Source: Blastococcus sp. TF02A-26
Lineage (GTDB): Bacteria > Actinomycetota > Actinomycetes > Mycobacteriales > Geodermatophilaceae
Length of the DNA: 64,000 nt
Reading direction: 5' to 3'
NCBI RefSeq assembly: GCF_003319125.1
Contig: NZ_QOHG01000006.1
Coordinates: 62,001-126,000 of the forward strand
Shown: positions 1-8,807 of the stretch, in pieces
Layout: the number at the start of each line of letters is the position of its first letter
How positions within the stretch are numbered: position 1 is the first letter of the stretch
Program-made: the position numbers and the translations under genes
The notes under the pieces: model-generated
Told to the model about the DNA's origin: nothing
Database searches by the model: none
Seen by the model: only the letters and a program-made list of their open reading frames with translations

Positions 1-449
1 CCTTCGCCGAGGAGGCGGGCCGTGAGGCGGTGGCGCGGGTGGCGGCGGCGGTCCGCGAGGGCCGCTCCCCCGGCAGCGTCGTCGGCGCCACCGGCCTCGT
101 CGTCACGCCCTGGATCCGCGAGGCCCGGGAGCGCGGTGTCCTGGAGCGGCTGCCGGTGTTCGACCGGATCACCCCCGACGGCGTGGCCTGGGACGACGGC
201 CGCAGCGTCCGCGCCGACGCGATCCTCTGGGCGACCGGCTTCCGCGCCGCCGTCGCCCACCTGGCCCCGCTGCGCCTGCGCGCGTCCGGGGGCGCGATCC
301 CCGTCGAGGGCACGCAGGTCATCGGGGAGCCCCTGCTGCACCTCGTCGGCTACGGCCCGACCGCCAGCACGATCGGCGCCAACCGGGGTGGCCGCGCGGC
401 CGCCGTCGACCTGGCCCGCCGGCTCCTCCCCCGCCGCGCCGCCGCCTGA
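1..449 (+). CDS. FAD/NAD(P)-dependent oxidoreductase, 3' end (flavin monooxygenase-like)
   Basis: Only the C-terminal ~149 residues are in the window; the reading frame is open from base 3 and stops at 449. The segment VRADAILWATGFR matches the 'ATG' motif that ends the second nucleotide-binding region of flavin-containing monooxygenases and pyridine nucleotide-disulphide oxidoreductases. It is followed by a short C-terminal stretch (GYGPTASTIGANRGGR) where FAD/NADP-contacting residues usually lie. By family such enzymes oxygenate S, N or ketone substrates in the cytosol; the substrate cannot be told from this fragment. The gene starts outside the window. Confidence 0.7.
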   Translation, partial: FAEEAGREAVARVAAAVREGRSPGSVVGATGLVVTPWIREARERGVLERLPVFDRITPDGVAWDDGRSVRADAILWATGFRAAVAHLAPLRLRASGGAIPVEGTQVIGEPLLHLVGYGPTASTIGANRGGRAAAVDLARRLLPRRAAA

Positions 450-519
450 TCCGCGGGACCTGTGAACATCCGGCCCGTGCCGGACAGAAGACCTGCGTGA
501 ACCCCGAGAGATCCCGGAC

Positions 520-1026
520 GTGACCCCCGAGCACGAGGTCGAGGGCTGGTACCGGGCGCACTACTGGGCGGTCACCCGCTACGTGGCCCGGCGGCTGACC
601 GACCAGCCCGAGGACGTGCGCGACGTCGTGGCCGAGGTCTTCGCGACCGCGTGGCGCCGCCGGTCGGCCGTGCCCCCCGAGGTGCTGCCGTGGCTGTACG
701 GCGTCGCCGCCAACGTGCTGGCCAACGAGCGGCGCCGCCGCGCCCGGTCCACCCGCCTGGCCGAACGCCTGGCCCGGGAACCCGCCGGGCCCGAGCAGCC
801 GCCGGAGCTGCCCGACGCGGTCGACCGCGCCATGGCACAGCTCTCCGACGCCGACCGGGAGGTCCTGCGCCTGGCCGCCTGGGAGCAGCTCACCACCGAC
901 GAGCTGGCGCTGGCGCTGCGCTGTTCGCGGTCGGCGGCCGCGATGCGACTGAGCCGCGCCCGCACCCGGCTGCGCGAGCGGCTGGCCGCCTCGCCCACCA
1001 CCGCTTCGCTGAGAGGAACCCCGTGA
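520..1026 (+). CDS. ECF-type sigma-70 family RNA polymerase sigma factor
   Basis: A 168-aa protein with a sigma region 2 (about residues 7-70, VEGWYRAHYWAVTRYVARRL) and a region 4 (about 105-155) containing a helix-turn-helix (LTTDELALALRCSRSAAAMR). The length and absence of regions 1 and 3 fit extracytoplasmic-function sigma factors. Starts at GTG 520. Its TGA overlaps the GTG of the next gene (GTGA), so the two are surely co-translated, which fits a sigma factor with a membrane-anchored partner. Promoter specificity is unknown. Confidence 0.85.
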   Translation: MTPEHEVEGWYRAHYWAVTRYVARRLTDQPEDVRDVVAEVFATAWRRRSAVPPEVLPWLYGVAANVLANERRRRARSTRLAERLAREPAGPEQPPELPDAVDRAMAQLSDADREVLRLAAWEQLTTDELALALRCSRSAAAMRLSRARTRLRERLAASPTTASLRGTP

Positions 1027-2054
1027 ACCCGGTCGGAGAACGCGACGAACTGGCCCTGCTGCGCGACCGGGACCCGTTCCCGGCCGGCGCCGGCAGCTAC
1101 CCGGACGGCCCGCTCGACGCCCGCGCCGCGCGGGAACTGGCGCACCTGCTCTCCGGTGCCCCCGTGCGGACCGCCGCGCGGCGGCGCCGACCCCGGCTGC
1201 GGCTCCTGCTCGCCGTCCCGGTCGTGGCCGCCGCGGCTCTGGTCGCCTCCCTGACGGTGGACGCGAGCGATCCCCGCGGCGGAGGTCCTGCCCCCGAGGC
1301 CGACGGCGGCGCGCTCCGGCTGTCCGGCCTCGAGGCGACCGTCGTGCTGGACCGCGCCGCGACGGGCGCGGACGCGCAGCCGCCACTCGTCCCCCGGGCC
1401 GACCAGTTCTGGTACATGCGCAGCGTCGTGGTGCAGAACGCGGGGCGGTACGAGGGGCCGGTCGAGCTCGGGGACCCGGTCGACCGGGAGGCCTGGCTGC
1501 CGCAGGGCCCCGTCGACGGGTGGATCGTCGAGGACGGCGTCGGCTACCGGCTGGTGAACGCGATCAGCGAGGAGCAGCCCTCCGGAGGGGAGCCGACGAC
1601 CACCTACGCCCGCATGGCGCAGCTGCCCCTGGACCCCGCCACCCTGCTCGAGGCCCTGCGCGCCGAGGCCGGACGCTGGGGCTACGAGGACACCGATCTG
1701 GGGGCGTTCGTCGCGGCCGGCGACTGGCTGCACACGGGCATGTCCCCGCCGGGCACCGTGGCCGCGCTCTACCGGGCGGTCGCCGAGATCCCCGGCGTGG
1801 TCGTGGTGGAGGACGCCGTCGACGCCGCGGGACGGCACGGTCTCGGTCTCTCCCTGACCGCCCCGGCCGTCGCGACCCGCTACGAGTGGGTGATCGACCC
1901 GACCACCTGGACCTTCCTCGGCGACAACAGCTACCTCGTCGAGGGCAGCGACCGAGGGGCGGCGGGCAGCTCCGCCGGCGGCAGCGCGCTGCTGGCCCGC
2001 GGCGTCGCCGACTCCGCCGGGGTCAGACCCGACGTGGAGGTGCCGGTGCCCTGA
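1023..2054 (+). CDS. Membrane-anchored CU044_5270-like protein, partner of the ECF sigma factor
   Basis: A 343-aa protein. Residues about 1-55 are hydrophilic and arginine-rich at the end (RRRRPRLR), followed by one membrane helix (LLLAVPVVAAAALVASLTV, about 60-78) and a ~260-residue extracytoplasmic domain. This topology, with the gene directly downstream of and overlapping the sigma factor gene by 4 bases, is that of the CU044_5270 family found after actinobacterial ECF genes. An anti-sigma role is inferred from position; no zinc-binding anti-sigma HxxxCxxC motif is visible in the cytoplasmic part, so it need not be a classical ZAS anti-sigma. Confidence 0.65.
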   Translation: MNPVGERDELALLRDRDPFPAGAGSYPDGPLDARAARELAHLLSGAPVRTAARRRRPRLRLLLAVPVVAAAALVASLTVDASDPRGGGPAPEADGGALRLSGLEATVVLDRAATGADAQPPLVPRADQFWYMRSVVVQNAGRYEGPVELGDPVDREAWLPQGPVDGWIVEDGVGYRLVNAISEEQPSGGEPTTTYARMAQLPLDPATLLEALRAEAGRWGYEDTDLGAFVAAGDWLHTGMSPPGTVAALYRAVAEIPGVVVVEDAVDAAGRHGLGLSLTAPAVATRYEWVIDPTTWTFLGDNSYLVEGSDRGAAGSSAGGSALLARGVADSAGVRPDVEVPVP

Positions 2055-2181
2055 GCGCGGGGGCAGGCGCCCTGGGGGACGGATGGGGGTCGGGTCAGGG
2101 CGCTCCCGGATGTACCGGGGAGGCCGTGCCCGCCAGCCTCGACGGCATGACCCCACCACTCCTGCCGCGGACGGCGACGCC

Positions 2182-3105
2182 GTGATCGTCGCGCGCGAGC
2201 TGACCAAGACCTACGGCACGCGGACCGCGGTCGACGGGATCTCCTTCACCGTCGAGCCCGGCCACGTCACCGGCTTCCTCGGCCCCAACGGCGCCGGGAA
2301 GTCCACGACCATGCGGATGGTGCTCGGCCCGGACCGGCCCACCAGCGGCAGCGTCACCGTGAACGGCCGTCGCTACGCCGACTCTCCCGCCCCGCTGCGC
2401 GAGGTGGGCGCCCTGCTCGAGGCACGCGCCGTCCACCCGGGCCGGACCGCCCGCACCCACCTGCGCTGGCTGGCCGCGAGCAACGCCCTCCCGGCCTCCC
2501 GGGTGGACGCCGTCCTCGGCCTGGTCGGGCTGGAGGGCGTGGCCGACCAGCGGGTGGGCCGGTTCTCCCTCGGCATGGGGCAGCGGCTGGGCATCGCCGT
2601 CGCCCTGCTCGGCGATCCCGGCGTCGTCGTCCTCGACGAGCCGGTCAACGGCCTGGACCCCGAGGGCATCCGCTGGGTGCGCACCCTCGCCCGGCAGCTG
2701 GCCGCCGAGGGGCGCACCGTGTTCGTCTCCAGTCACCTGATGGCGGAGATGGCGCTCACCGCCGACCACCTCGTCGTCATCGGCCGTGGCCGGGTGCTGG
2801 CCGACTGCCCGACGTCGGAGTTCCTCGCCCGGCACGCGGCCTCGCACGTGCGGGTCCGCAGCCCGCGGGCCGCCGAGCTGGCCGCGCTGCTGCGGCGCTC
2901 CGGCCCCGACGTCACCGTGGACGGCGACAGCGGTGAGCTGCGCGTCCGCGGCCTCGACGCCGCCGGCGTCGGCGACCTCGCCGGCGCGCACGGACTGATC
3001 CTGCACGAGCTCACGCTGGTGCAGTCGTCACTGGAGGACGCCTTCATGACCCTGACCGCCGACAGCGTCGAGTACGGCGCGGCACCCGCGGGGGCCGCGC
3101 GATGA
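2182..3105 (+). CDS. ABC transporter ATP-binding protein (ABC-2 exporter)
   Basis: The nucleotide-binding subunit of an ABC-2-type exporter. Walker A GPNGAGKST, signature FSLGMGQRLGIA and Walker B VVVLDEPVNGLDPEG are all present, followed by a C-terminal extension of about 90 residues typical of DrrA/CcmA-like ATPases. I chose GTG 2182 (307 aa) because family members begin just before the VARELTKTYG strand; an ATG at 2083 would add an arginine-rich tail unlike the family. The stop overlaps the start of the permease gene (ATGA). Substrate unknown. Confidence 0.85.
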   Translation: MIVARELTKTYGTRTAVDGISFTVEPGHVTGFLGPNGAGKSTTMRMVLGPDRPTSGSVTVNGRRYADSPAPLREVGALLEARAVHPGRTARTHLRWLAASNALPASRVDAVLGLVGLEGVADQRVGRFSLGMGQRLGIAVALLGDPGVVVLDEPVNGLDPEGIRWVRTLARQLAAEGRTVFVSSHLMAEMALTADHLVVIGRGRVLADCPTSEFLARHAASHVRVRSPRAAELAALLRRSGPDVTVDGDSGELRVRGLDAAGVGDLAGAHGLILHELTLVQSSLEDAFMTLTADSVEYGAAPAGAAR

Positions 3106-3911
3106 CCGCCGCCGTGGCGACCCGCGCCGTCGCCCCTGCCCGCTCGCCGGGGTTCGGAGCCGTCCTGCGGGCCGAGTGGATCAAGTTCTGGTCGGTGCGC
3201 TCCACCACCTGGTCGGTGGCGATGCTGTTCGTGCTCGGAGCCGGGCTGACCGTCCTGGTCTGCGCGAGCAGCGCGGAGTGGCTGGCGAGCTCCGAGGCCG
3301 ACGAGTCGCCGGCCTCGTTCGTCACCTGGGGGCTGATGATCGCCCAGGTCACCGCCGTCGTCCTCGGCACGCTCGTGGCGACCGCCGAGTACGGCACCGG
3401 GATGATCCGGGCGACGCTGGCCGCGGTCCCCCGGCGCGGGGCGGTGCTGGCCGCCAAGGCCGTCGTCCTCACCGGCACGCTCCTGGTCGCCGGGACGGTG
3501 ACCGCCTTCGTCGGCTACCTCGGCGGCAACGCGTTCCTCTCCGCCGAGGGCATCGGGCTGTCCCTGGACGACGAGGGCGTGCTCCGCGCCCTGTTCGGCA
3601 GCGGGCTCTACCTGGCCGGGCTGGGCCTGCTGTCGATGGCGGCCGGGCTGCTCATCCGGCACACGGCCGCGGCGCTGTCGACCGTGCTCGGCCTGGTGTT
3701 CGTCGTCGGCAACATGGCCTTCGTGCTCCCCGGCGCGTGGGGCGAGTGGATCGCCAAGGTGCTGCCCGGCAACGCCGGCTCGGTGGTGGCCACCCCGGTG
3801 CACTTCAACCCGTCGCTGCTCGAGCCCTGGGCCGGCTTCGCCCTGTTCGCCGCCGAGGTGGCGGTGCTGCTGGCGGTGGCCGCGATGGCCTTCCGGCGGC
3901 GGGACGCCTGA
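3102..3911 (+). CDS. ABC-2 family transporter permease
   Basis: A 269-aa integral membrane protein with about six hydrophobic segments (for example SVAMLFVLGAGLTVLVCA and LTGTLLVAGTVTAFVGYL). It is the permease partner of the ATPase whose gene it overlaps by 4 bases. ABC-2 permeases of this size (SagI/YhcI type) export small molecules or peptides, or serve in self-protection. Nothing in the window identifies the substrate. Confidence 0.85.
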   Translation: MTAAVATRAVAPARSPGFGAVLRAEWIKFWSVRSTTWSVAMLFVLGAGLTVLVCASSAEWLASSEADESPASFVTWGLMIAQVTAVVLGTLVATAEYGTGMIRATLAAVPRRGAVLAAKAVVLTGTLLVAGTVTAFVGYLGGNAFLSAEGIGLSLDDEGVLRALFGSGLYLAGLGLLSMAAGLLIRHTAAALSTVLGLVFVVGNMAFVLPGAWGEWIAKVLPGNAGSVVATPVHFNPSLLEPWAGFALFAAEVAVLLAVAAMAFRRRDA

Positions 3912-3940
3912 GGGCCGGCCGGCGGTGGGACAGTGGGCGG

Positions 3941-4285
3941 GTGACCGCTCCCGATGACCTCACCGCCGGCCGCGACCGGGCCGACGAGCTCCTCCGCCAC
4001 CTGGCCGAGGACGCGTCGGCCGCCGAGGCCTTCCTCGCCGGGCTGACCGAGGTCCGCGACCTCGCCTTCCTCGGGGCCGGCCTCACCGCGATCGCCCGTG
4101 CCGAGGGCCGCCGGCTGCCCCCGGCGCAGCGGGCTCAGGCCGCCACCCGGCAGGTGCACCTCGGCAGCCTCCGCGACCGCTCCCGGACCGACGTGGCGGG
4201 GCTGCGGATCTGGCTGCTCCGGGCGGCCGAGGAGGTGCAGCTGGTGCGACGGCTGCGCGAGGCCGCCGACCGGCTCGCCGGCTAG
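3941..4285 (+). CDS. Hypothetical helical protein, 114 aa
   Basis: Not recognised. From GTG 3941 it encodes a soluble, alanine/arginine/leucine-rich, apparently all-helical protein (repeated LL..LAE, AAEEVQLVRRLREAADRLAG). It lies 29 bases after the ABC permease gene on the same strand and converges on the MFS gene, the two stop codons overlapping (TAG/CTA at 4282-4285). Codon use is normal for the region, with strong third-position G/C, which supports a real gene. Confidence 0.5.
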   Translation: MTAPDDLTAGRDRADELLRHLAEDASAAEAFLAGLTEVRDLAFLGAGLTAIARAEGRRLPPAQRAQAATRQVHLGSLRDRSRTDVAGLRIWLLRAAEEVQLVRRLREAADRLAG

Positions 4286-5442
4286 TCCAGCGGGCGCGCC
4301 GCCTGCACGGCCAGCGGCAGGCTGACGGCCAGCAGTCCGGCGACCAGCACGTAGGTCCACGACAGCCCGAGCCCGCCGGCCACCCACCCCAGCGCCAGCG
4401 CGCCGACGGCGGTGCCGATGTCGAACGAGGCGTTCCACATCGCGCTGGCGGCCGTCGCACCGCCTTCCCCGGCCCGGGCGAACGCGGTCAGCAGGGACAG
4501 GTTCTGCACCGATCCGTAGCAGACCCCGAACAGCGCCGCGGCGCCCAGCAGCCAGGCGTCGCCCCAGCTCAGCCCCGCGCCGAGCAACGCCATGCCCGCG
4601 GCGCCGACGGCCAGCCCGGCCGGCAGCAGCAGCCGCGTGCCGACCCGGTCGGCGAGCACCCCGACCCGCCAGCGGGCCAGCGCCGTGGTGACGCCGAGCA
4701 GCAGCAGCGCCACGGTCGCGATCGCGCCGTCGGGCCGCTCGATCGGCAGGAAGGTGACCACCCCGCCGCCGGCCAGGGTGACCAGCAGCAGCACGACCGA
4801 CGGCGGCAGCGAGGCCACGACCGCCCGCCGGCCGGCCCCACCGCCCGGCGACGGCGCCACGGGTGCCGTGGTGCGCAGCAGCGCGGGCAGGAAGAACAGC
4901 CCCAGCAGCGGTGAGGCGGCCAGCCAGGCCAGCCAGGTGGCGTGGCCGGCCAGGACCAGGGCGACGCCGGCGGGGACGGCGACCAGGTTGGGCACGGCGA
5001 TGGCCAGGCCGTACAGACCGATCGACTCGCCGCGACGTTCCACCGGGGCCACCGCCGCGGCCAGCAGCGCGCCGAGGACCGTGATGATCCCGAACCCGAT
5101 GCCGCGCACCGCCGAGAGCGCCGACAGCCAGACCAGCCCGTCCCCCAGCGCGTACAGCGGCGAGGGCAGGCCCAGGGCGAGCAGTCCCACGGCCAGCACC
5201 GGTCCGCTGCCGTAGCGGGTGGTCAGGACCGGGACGACCGCCTGAGCGGCGACGGTCACGCACAGGAACACCGCGGTGACCACGCCCGCGGTGGCCTCCG
5301 CCGCCCCGCCCTCGACCGCGTAGGTCGGCAGGGACGCCAGGGTCAGGCAGTAGCTCGCGAACCCCAGGGCGGTGACGGCCAGCAACGCCTGCATGGCCGG
5401 CTGCCGCAGCAGCGACGTCCGCACCGCCGACCCGCCGTCCAT
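4282..5442 (-). CDS. MFS transporter
   Basis: A 386-aa membrane protein with about 12 hydrophobic helices and a central hydrophilic loop (TTAPVAPSPGGGAGRR), the major facilitator pattern. The loop after helix 2 has a YGSGPVLAVG-like motif A remnant. Start ATG 5442 is preceded by a GGGGGA ribosome-binding site; the frame is open further upstream but that stretch lacks protein-like composition. Small-molecule/proton exchange is the expected role; substrate unknown. Confidence 0.8.
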   Translation of the reverse strand: MDGGSAVRTSLLRQPAMQALLAVTALGFASYCLTLASLPTYAVEGGAAEATAGVVTAVFLCVTVAAQAVVPVLTTRYGSGPVLAVGLLALGLPSPLYALGDGLVWLSALSAVRGIGFGIITVLGALLAAAVAPVERRGESIGLYGLAIAVPNLVAVPAGVALVLAGHATWLAWLAASPLLGLFFLPALLRTTAPVAPSPGGGAGRRAVVASLPPSVVLLLVTLAGGGVVTFLPIERPDGAIATVALLLLGVTTALARWRVGVLADRVGTRLLLPAGLAVGAAGMALLGAGLSWGDAWLLGAAALFGVCYGSVQNLSLLTAFARAGEGGATAASAMWNASFDIGTAVGALALGWVAGGLGLSWTYVLVAGLLAVSLPLAVQAARPLD

Positions 5443-5586
5443 CCCACGTCCCCCCGCTCGGGCACCGTCGCCCCGGAGCAGCATGACCGGCGGGTGCCGC
5501 GACCCCGACGCGGGGTGGCGCCGCGGCCGGGCCGCCACGCCGGTGAGCGAGATCGGTCGGTCCCGTTGACCTACTCTCGGGGGAGC

Positions 5587-6222
5587 ATGTCTGGAGGAGG
5601 AGAGGCGTTGCCTCAGGAGACCCGGGGCGACGCCGACGTCCTCAGGCGGCTGCGGTCGGCGACCGCGGCCGAGCACGAGCGCGTCGAGGAGACGCTCGGC
5701 CTCATGGACCCGCGGCTGACCCGGGAGCGGCTGGCCACGGTCCTGGAGCTGATGCACGGGTTCTGGCTCGCCGCCGAGGAGGGCCTCGACGGGTGGGCCG
5801 ACCGCGAGCCCCGCGCCGCCGCGGAGCTGCAGTGGGCCGACCGCCGTCGCGCGGCACTGTTCGCCGCCGACCGCAGGACGCTCGGCTCCCCCGCCGCCGA
5901 GCCGGCCCGGCCCGGGCTGCCCCCCGTCGCCGGCACCGACGAGGCCCTGGGCCGGATGTACGTGCTCGAGGGCTCCACCCTCGGCGGCACCTTCATCGAC
6001 CGGCACCTGGCGACCCTCCCGGAGCTCTCCGGCGGCGTCCGGCTGCGGGCGTTCAGCCCCTACGGCCCCGAGACCGGCCCGATGTGGCACGCCTTCCGCC
6101 GGGCCGCCCGTGCCCACGTCGCGACCGGCGGGGACGCCGACGCGGTGGTCGAGGCCGCGCGGACGACGTTCACGGTCCTCGCCGACTGGTGCCGGCCCGC
6201 GCGCGCGGAGGTGCGGGCGTGA
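5587..6222 (+). CDS. Biliverdin-producing heme oxygenase
   Basis: A 211-aa (from ATG 5587) all-helical protein of the heme oxygenase family. The proximal-histidine segment LRSATAAEHERVEETLGLM near the N terminus and the distal-helix glycine region YVLEGSTLGGTFIDRHL are both present. The enzyme opens heme to biliverdin, CO and iron. It overlaps the next gene, a bacteriophytochrome that binds biliverdin, by 4 bases (GTGA), so it supplies the chromophore. A strong GGAGGAGGAG site sits just before an in-frame TTG at 5608, so translation may begin there (204 aa). Confidence 0.88.
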   Translation: MSGGGEALPQETRGDADVLRRLRSATAAEHERVEETLGLMDPRLTRERLATVLELMHGFWLAAEEGLDGWADREPRAAAELQWADRRRAALFAADRRTLGSPAAEPARPGLPPVAGTDEALGRMYVLEGSTLGGTFIDRHLATLPELSGGVRLRAFSPYGPETGPMWHAFRRAARAHVATGGDADAVVEAARTTFTVLADWCRPARAEVRA

Positions 6223-8561
6223 GCGACGTCGGCGTGGACGTCGACCTGCTCCCGCCCGGCACCCCCATCGACCTGGACAACTGCGCCCGCGAGCCCATCC
6301 ACGTCCCGGGCAGCATCCAGCCGCGCGGCGTCCTGCTGACCGTCGACGAGCCCGGGCAGGTGGTCCAGCAGGCGTCGCGCAACCTCGCCGACCTCATCGG
6401 GGTCGCCTGGTCCGACGCGCTGGGCCGCCCGCTGGCCGAGGTGATCGGCGTGCCCGCGGCCGGCGCCGTGGCCCGCTCGGTCAGCGCCTTCGGCGACCTG
6501 CGGGACCGCAACCCCGTGGAGCTGACCCTCGACGTCGGCGGCGACCCGGTGCCGGTGGACGCGATCCTGCACCGCGTCGCGCTGCGCGGGTCCGGCGACG
6601 CCACGCCCGACCTGCCGGCGGCCACCACGCTGGTCGTCGAGCTCGAGCCGGCCCGCGGGCCGCGGCCCTTCTCCTTCCCGAACACCTACCAGGCCGTCCG
6701 TGGCACGGTCGGCGAGCTCAACCGCGCGTCGAGCCTGCAGGAGCTGTACGACATCACGGCCCAGGCCGTGCGGGCGCTGACCGGTTTCGACCGCGTGATG
6801 GTCTACCGCTACGACGCCGACTACAACGGCGAGGTCGTGGCCGAGGCCAAGACCCCGGAGCTGAACTCCTTCCTGGGCCTGCACTACCCGGCCTCGGACA
6901 TCCCGGCGCAGGCCCGGGCCCTGTACGAGAAGAACTGGATCCGGCTCATCTCCGACGTCGACTACGTGCCGGCGCCGCTGGAGCCGGCCGCCCACCCGGC
7001 GACCGGTGAGCCGCTGGACCTGACGTACTCCACCCTGCGCAGCGTCTCCCCGATCCACGTCGAGTACCTCAAGAACATGGGCGTACGCGCCTCGATGTCG
7101 ATCTCGCTGCTCCGCGACGACAAGCTGTGGGGGCTCATCGCCTGCCACCACTACGCCGGCCCGCACGCCCCGCCCTTCGCCACGCGCGCGGCGGCGGAGT
7201 TCCTCGGCTCCACCCTGTCGCTGCGCCTGGTCGACCGGGCCTCCGAGGAGGAGGTGCACCGGGCGCTGCAGGTGCGCTCCACCCTCGCCTGGCTCACCGC
7301 GGCCGCGCTCGACGAGGACCGCGAGCTGACCGACACCCTCCTCGGGTCACCGAGCCTGCTGGACCTCCTGCCCGCCGACGGCGTGACGGTGTGCCTGCAA
7401 GGCACCTCCTCCTCGCGCGGGACACCGCTGCCCGACGGTTTCGTGGAGCGCATCGTGGCGTGGGCGGAGGACCGCGGCGAGGACGTGGTCGCCACAGATG
7501 CGCTGTCCACCGTGGCGCCGGAGCTCGGCGCGCCGGACGGCGTCGCGGGGGTGCTCGTCGTGCCGCTGCCGGAGGGGCAGCACCTGCTGTGGCACCGCGG
7601 CGAGACCGTCCAGCACATCGACTGGGGCGGCGACCCGCACAACAAGGCCATCGCCGAGCTCGAGGGCGACGAGGTGCGGCTCAGTCCGCGGAAGTCCTTC
7701 GAGCGCTGGCGGGAGACCGTCCGCGACCGGTCCGACGCCTGGACGCCGCCGCAGGTCGCCGAGATCGGCGAGCTGCGGACCCACCTGCTCGAGGCGCTGT
7801 ACTCGCGGCAGCGCAGCATCATCCGGGCCGCGGAGACCCTGCAGCGCAGCCTGCTCACCGAACCGCCACGCCGTCCGGGCCAGCAGGTGGCGGTCCGCTA
7901 CGTCCCCGCCGCCCGCGAGACCCAGGTGGGCGGCGACTGGTACGACGTGTTCACCCAGCCCGACGGCTCCACGGTCCTGGTCATCGGCGACGTCGTCGGC
8001 CACGACACCGCGGCCGCGGCGGACATGGGTCAGCTGCGCGGTCTGCTGCGCGGCATCGCCTACGACAGCGCGGAGGGGCCGGCCCGCGTGCTGAGCCGGC
8101 TCGACGCCGCGATCGAGGGGCTGGGGCTGGGCGCGCTGGCCACCGTGCTGGTCGCCCGGCTGACCCCGGCGGACGGCGGGGCGGTCACCCTGCGCTGGTC
8201 CAGCGCCGGCCACCTCCCGCCGGTCGTGGCCGGCCCCGACGGGGTCGTGCGCACCCTCGACGGCGGCCGCCCCGACCTGCTGCTGGGCGTCTCCCCCGGG
8301 ACCGGCCGCGCCGAGTCCGAGGCGGTGCTCGAGGCGGGGTCGACGCTCGTGCTCTACACCGACGGCCTGGTGGAGCGCCGCGACCAGCTCTTCGACACCG
8401 GCGTCGAGCGGCTGGGCGCGGCGCTGGCGGAGCTGCGCACCGCCGGGGTCGAGGACGTCTGCGACGGCGTCCTCGCCCGGCTGGCCCCCGACGGCACCGA
8501 GGACGACGTCGCCCTCGTCGTCGTCCGGCTGGAGCCGGTCAGCCCGCCCCGGGAGCGGTGA
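6219..8561 (+). CDS. Bacteriophytochrome fused to PP2C/SpoIIE phosphatase
   Basis: A 780-aa photoreceptor starting at GTG 6219. Domains: PAS (about 15-115) with the biliverdin-binding cysteine C22 in LDNCAREPIHVPGSIQPRG; GAF (about 165-320) with PASDIP (about 224) and the conserved chromophore-pocket histidine in SPIHVEYL (about 278); PHY (about 340-515) with tongue motif PRKSFERWRETV; a helical linker; then a PPM/SpoIIE phosphatase (about 556-775) with metal-binding GGDWYD, IGDVVGHD and YTDGLVE. There is no histidine kinase, so red/far-red light should gate a phosphatase, probably acting on an anti-sigma-factor antagonist as RsbU does (inference). The usual QPHG is QPRG here. Confidence 0.93.
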   Translation: MSDVGVDVDLLPPGTPIDLDNCAREPIHVPGSIQPRGVLLTVDEPGQVVQQASRNLADLIGVAWSDALGRPLAEVIGVPAAGAVARSVSAFGDLRDRNPVELTLDVGGDPVPVDAILHRVALRGSGDATPDLPAATTLVVELEPARGPRPFSFPNTYQAVRGTVGELNRASSLQELYDITAQAVRALTGFDRVMVYRYDADYNGEVVAEAKTPELNSFLGLHYPASDIPAQARALYEKNWIRLISDVDYVPAPLEPAAHPATGEPLDLTYSTLRSVSPIHVEYLKNMGVRASMSISLLRDDKLWGLIACHHYAGPHAPPFATRAAAEFLGSTLSLRLVDRASEEEVHRALQVRSTLAWLTAAALDEDRELTDTLLGSPSLLDLLPADGVTVCLQGTSSSRGTPLPDGFVERIVAWAEDRGEDVVATDALSTVAPELGAPDGVAGVLVVPLPEGQHLLWHRGETVQHIDWGGDPHNKAIAELEGDEVRLSPRKSFERWRETVRDRSDAWTPPQVAEIGELRTHLLEALYSRQRSIIRAAETLQRSLLTEPPRRPGQQVAVRYVPAARETQVGGDWYDVFTQPDGSTVLVIGDVVGHDTAAAADMGQLRGLLRGIAYDSAEGPARVLSRLDAAIEGLGLGALATVLVARLTPADGGAVTLRWSSAGHLPPVVAGPDGVVRTLDGGRPDLLLGVSPGTGRAESEAVLEAGSTLVLYTDGLVERRDQLFDTGVERLGAALAELRTAGVEDVCDGVLARLAPDGTEDDVALVVVRLEPVSPPRER

Positions 8562-8796
8562 AGTCCGCCTCCAGCCCGTCGTCCTGCGCGCCGCCCTCGG
8601 CGGGCAGCGGCACCTCGTCCTGAGCGGCCCGGACCTCGGCCTCGTTGTCCGGGCGGTCCCCGGTCGCGTCGCGCTGCAGTTCCTCGAGCAGCCGCTGCTC
8701 GTCGGGCCGCAGGTCGCCGCGGCCGAGGCGCTCGCCGGGCGCGCCGGCGTCGGACCCGCTGGCCATGCCGGTGTCGGGGAGGTCGGGCTCGGTCAT
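8539..8796 (-). CDS. Hypothetical acidic protein, 85 aa
   Basis: Not recognised. Starts at ATG 8796 and encodes a charged, acidic, probably disordered protein (LRPDEQRLLEELQRDATGD in the middle). Its 3' end overlaps the end of the phytochrome gene by 23 bases on the opposite strand. It lies 11 bases after the SDR gene on the same strand, so it is probably co-transcribed with it. The composition is biased but coding-like. Confidence 0.55.
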   Translation of the reverse strand: MTEPDLPDTGMASGSDAGAPGERLGRGDLRPDEQRLLEELQRDATGDRPDNEAEVRAAQDEVPLPAEGGAQDDGLEADFTAPGAG

Positions 8797-8807
8797 CTCG
8801 GCGCTCC

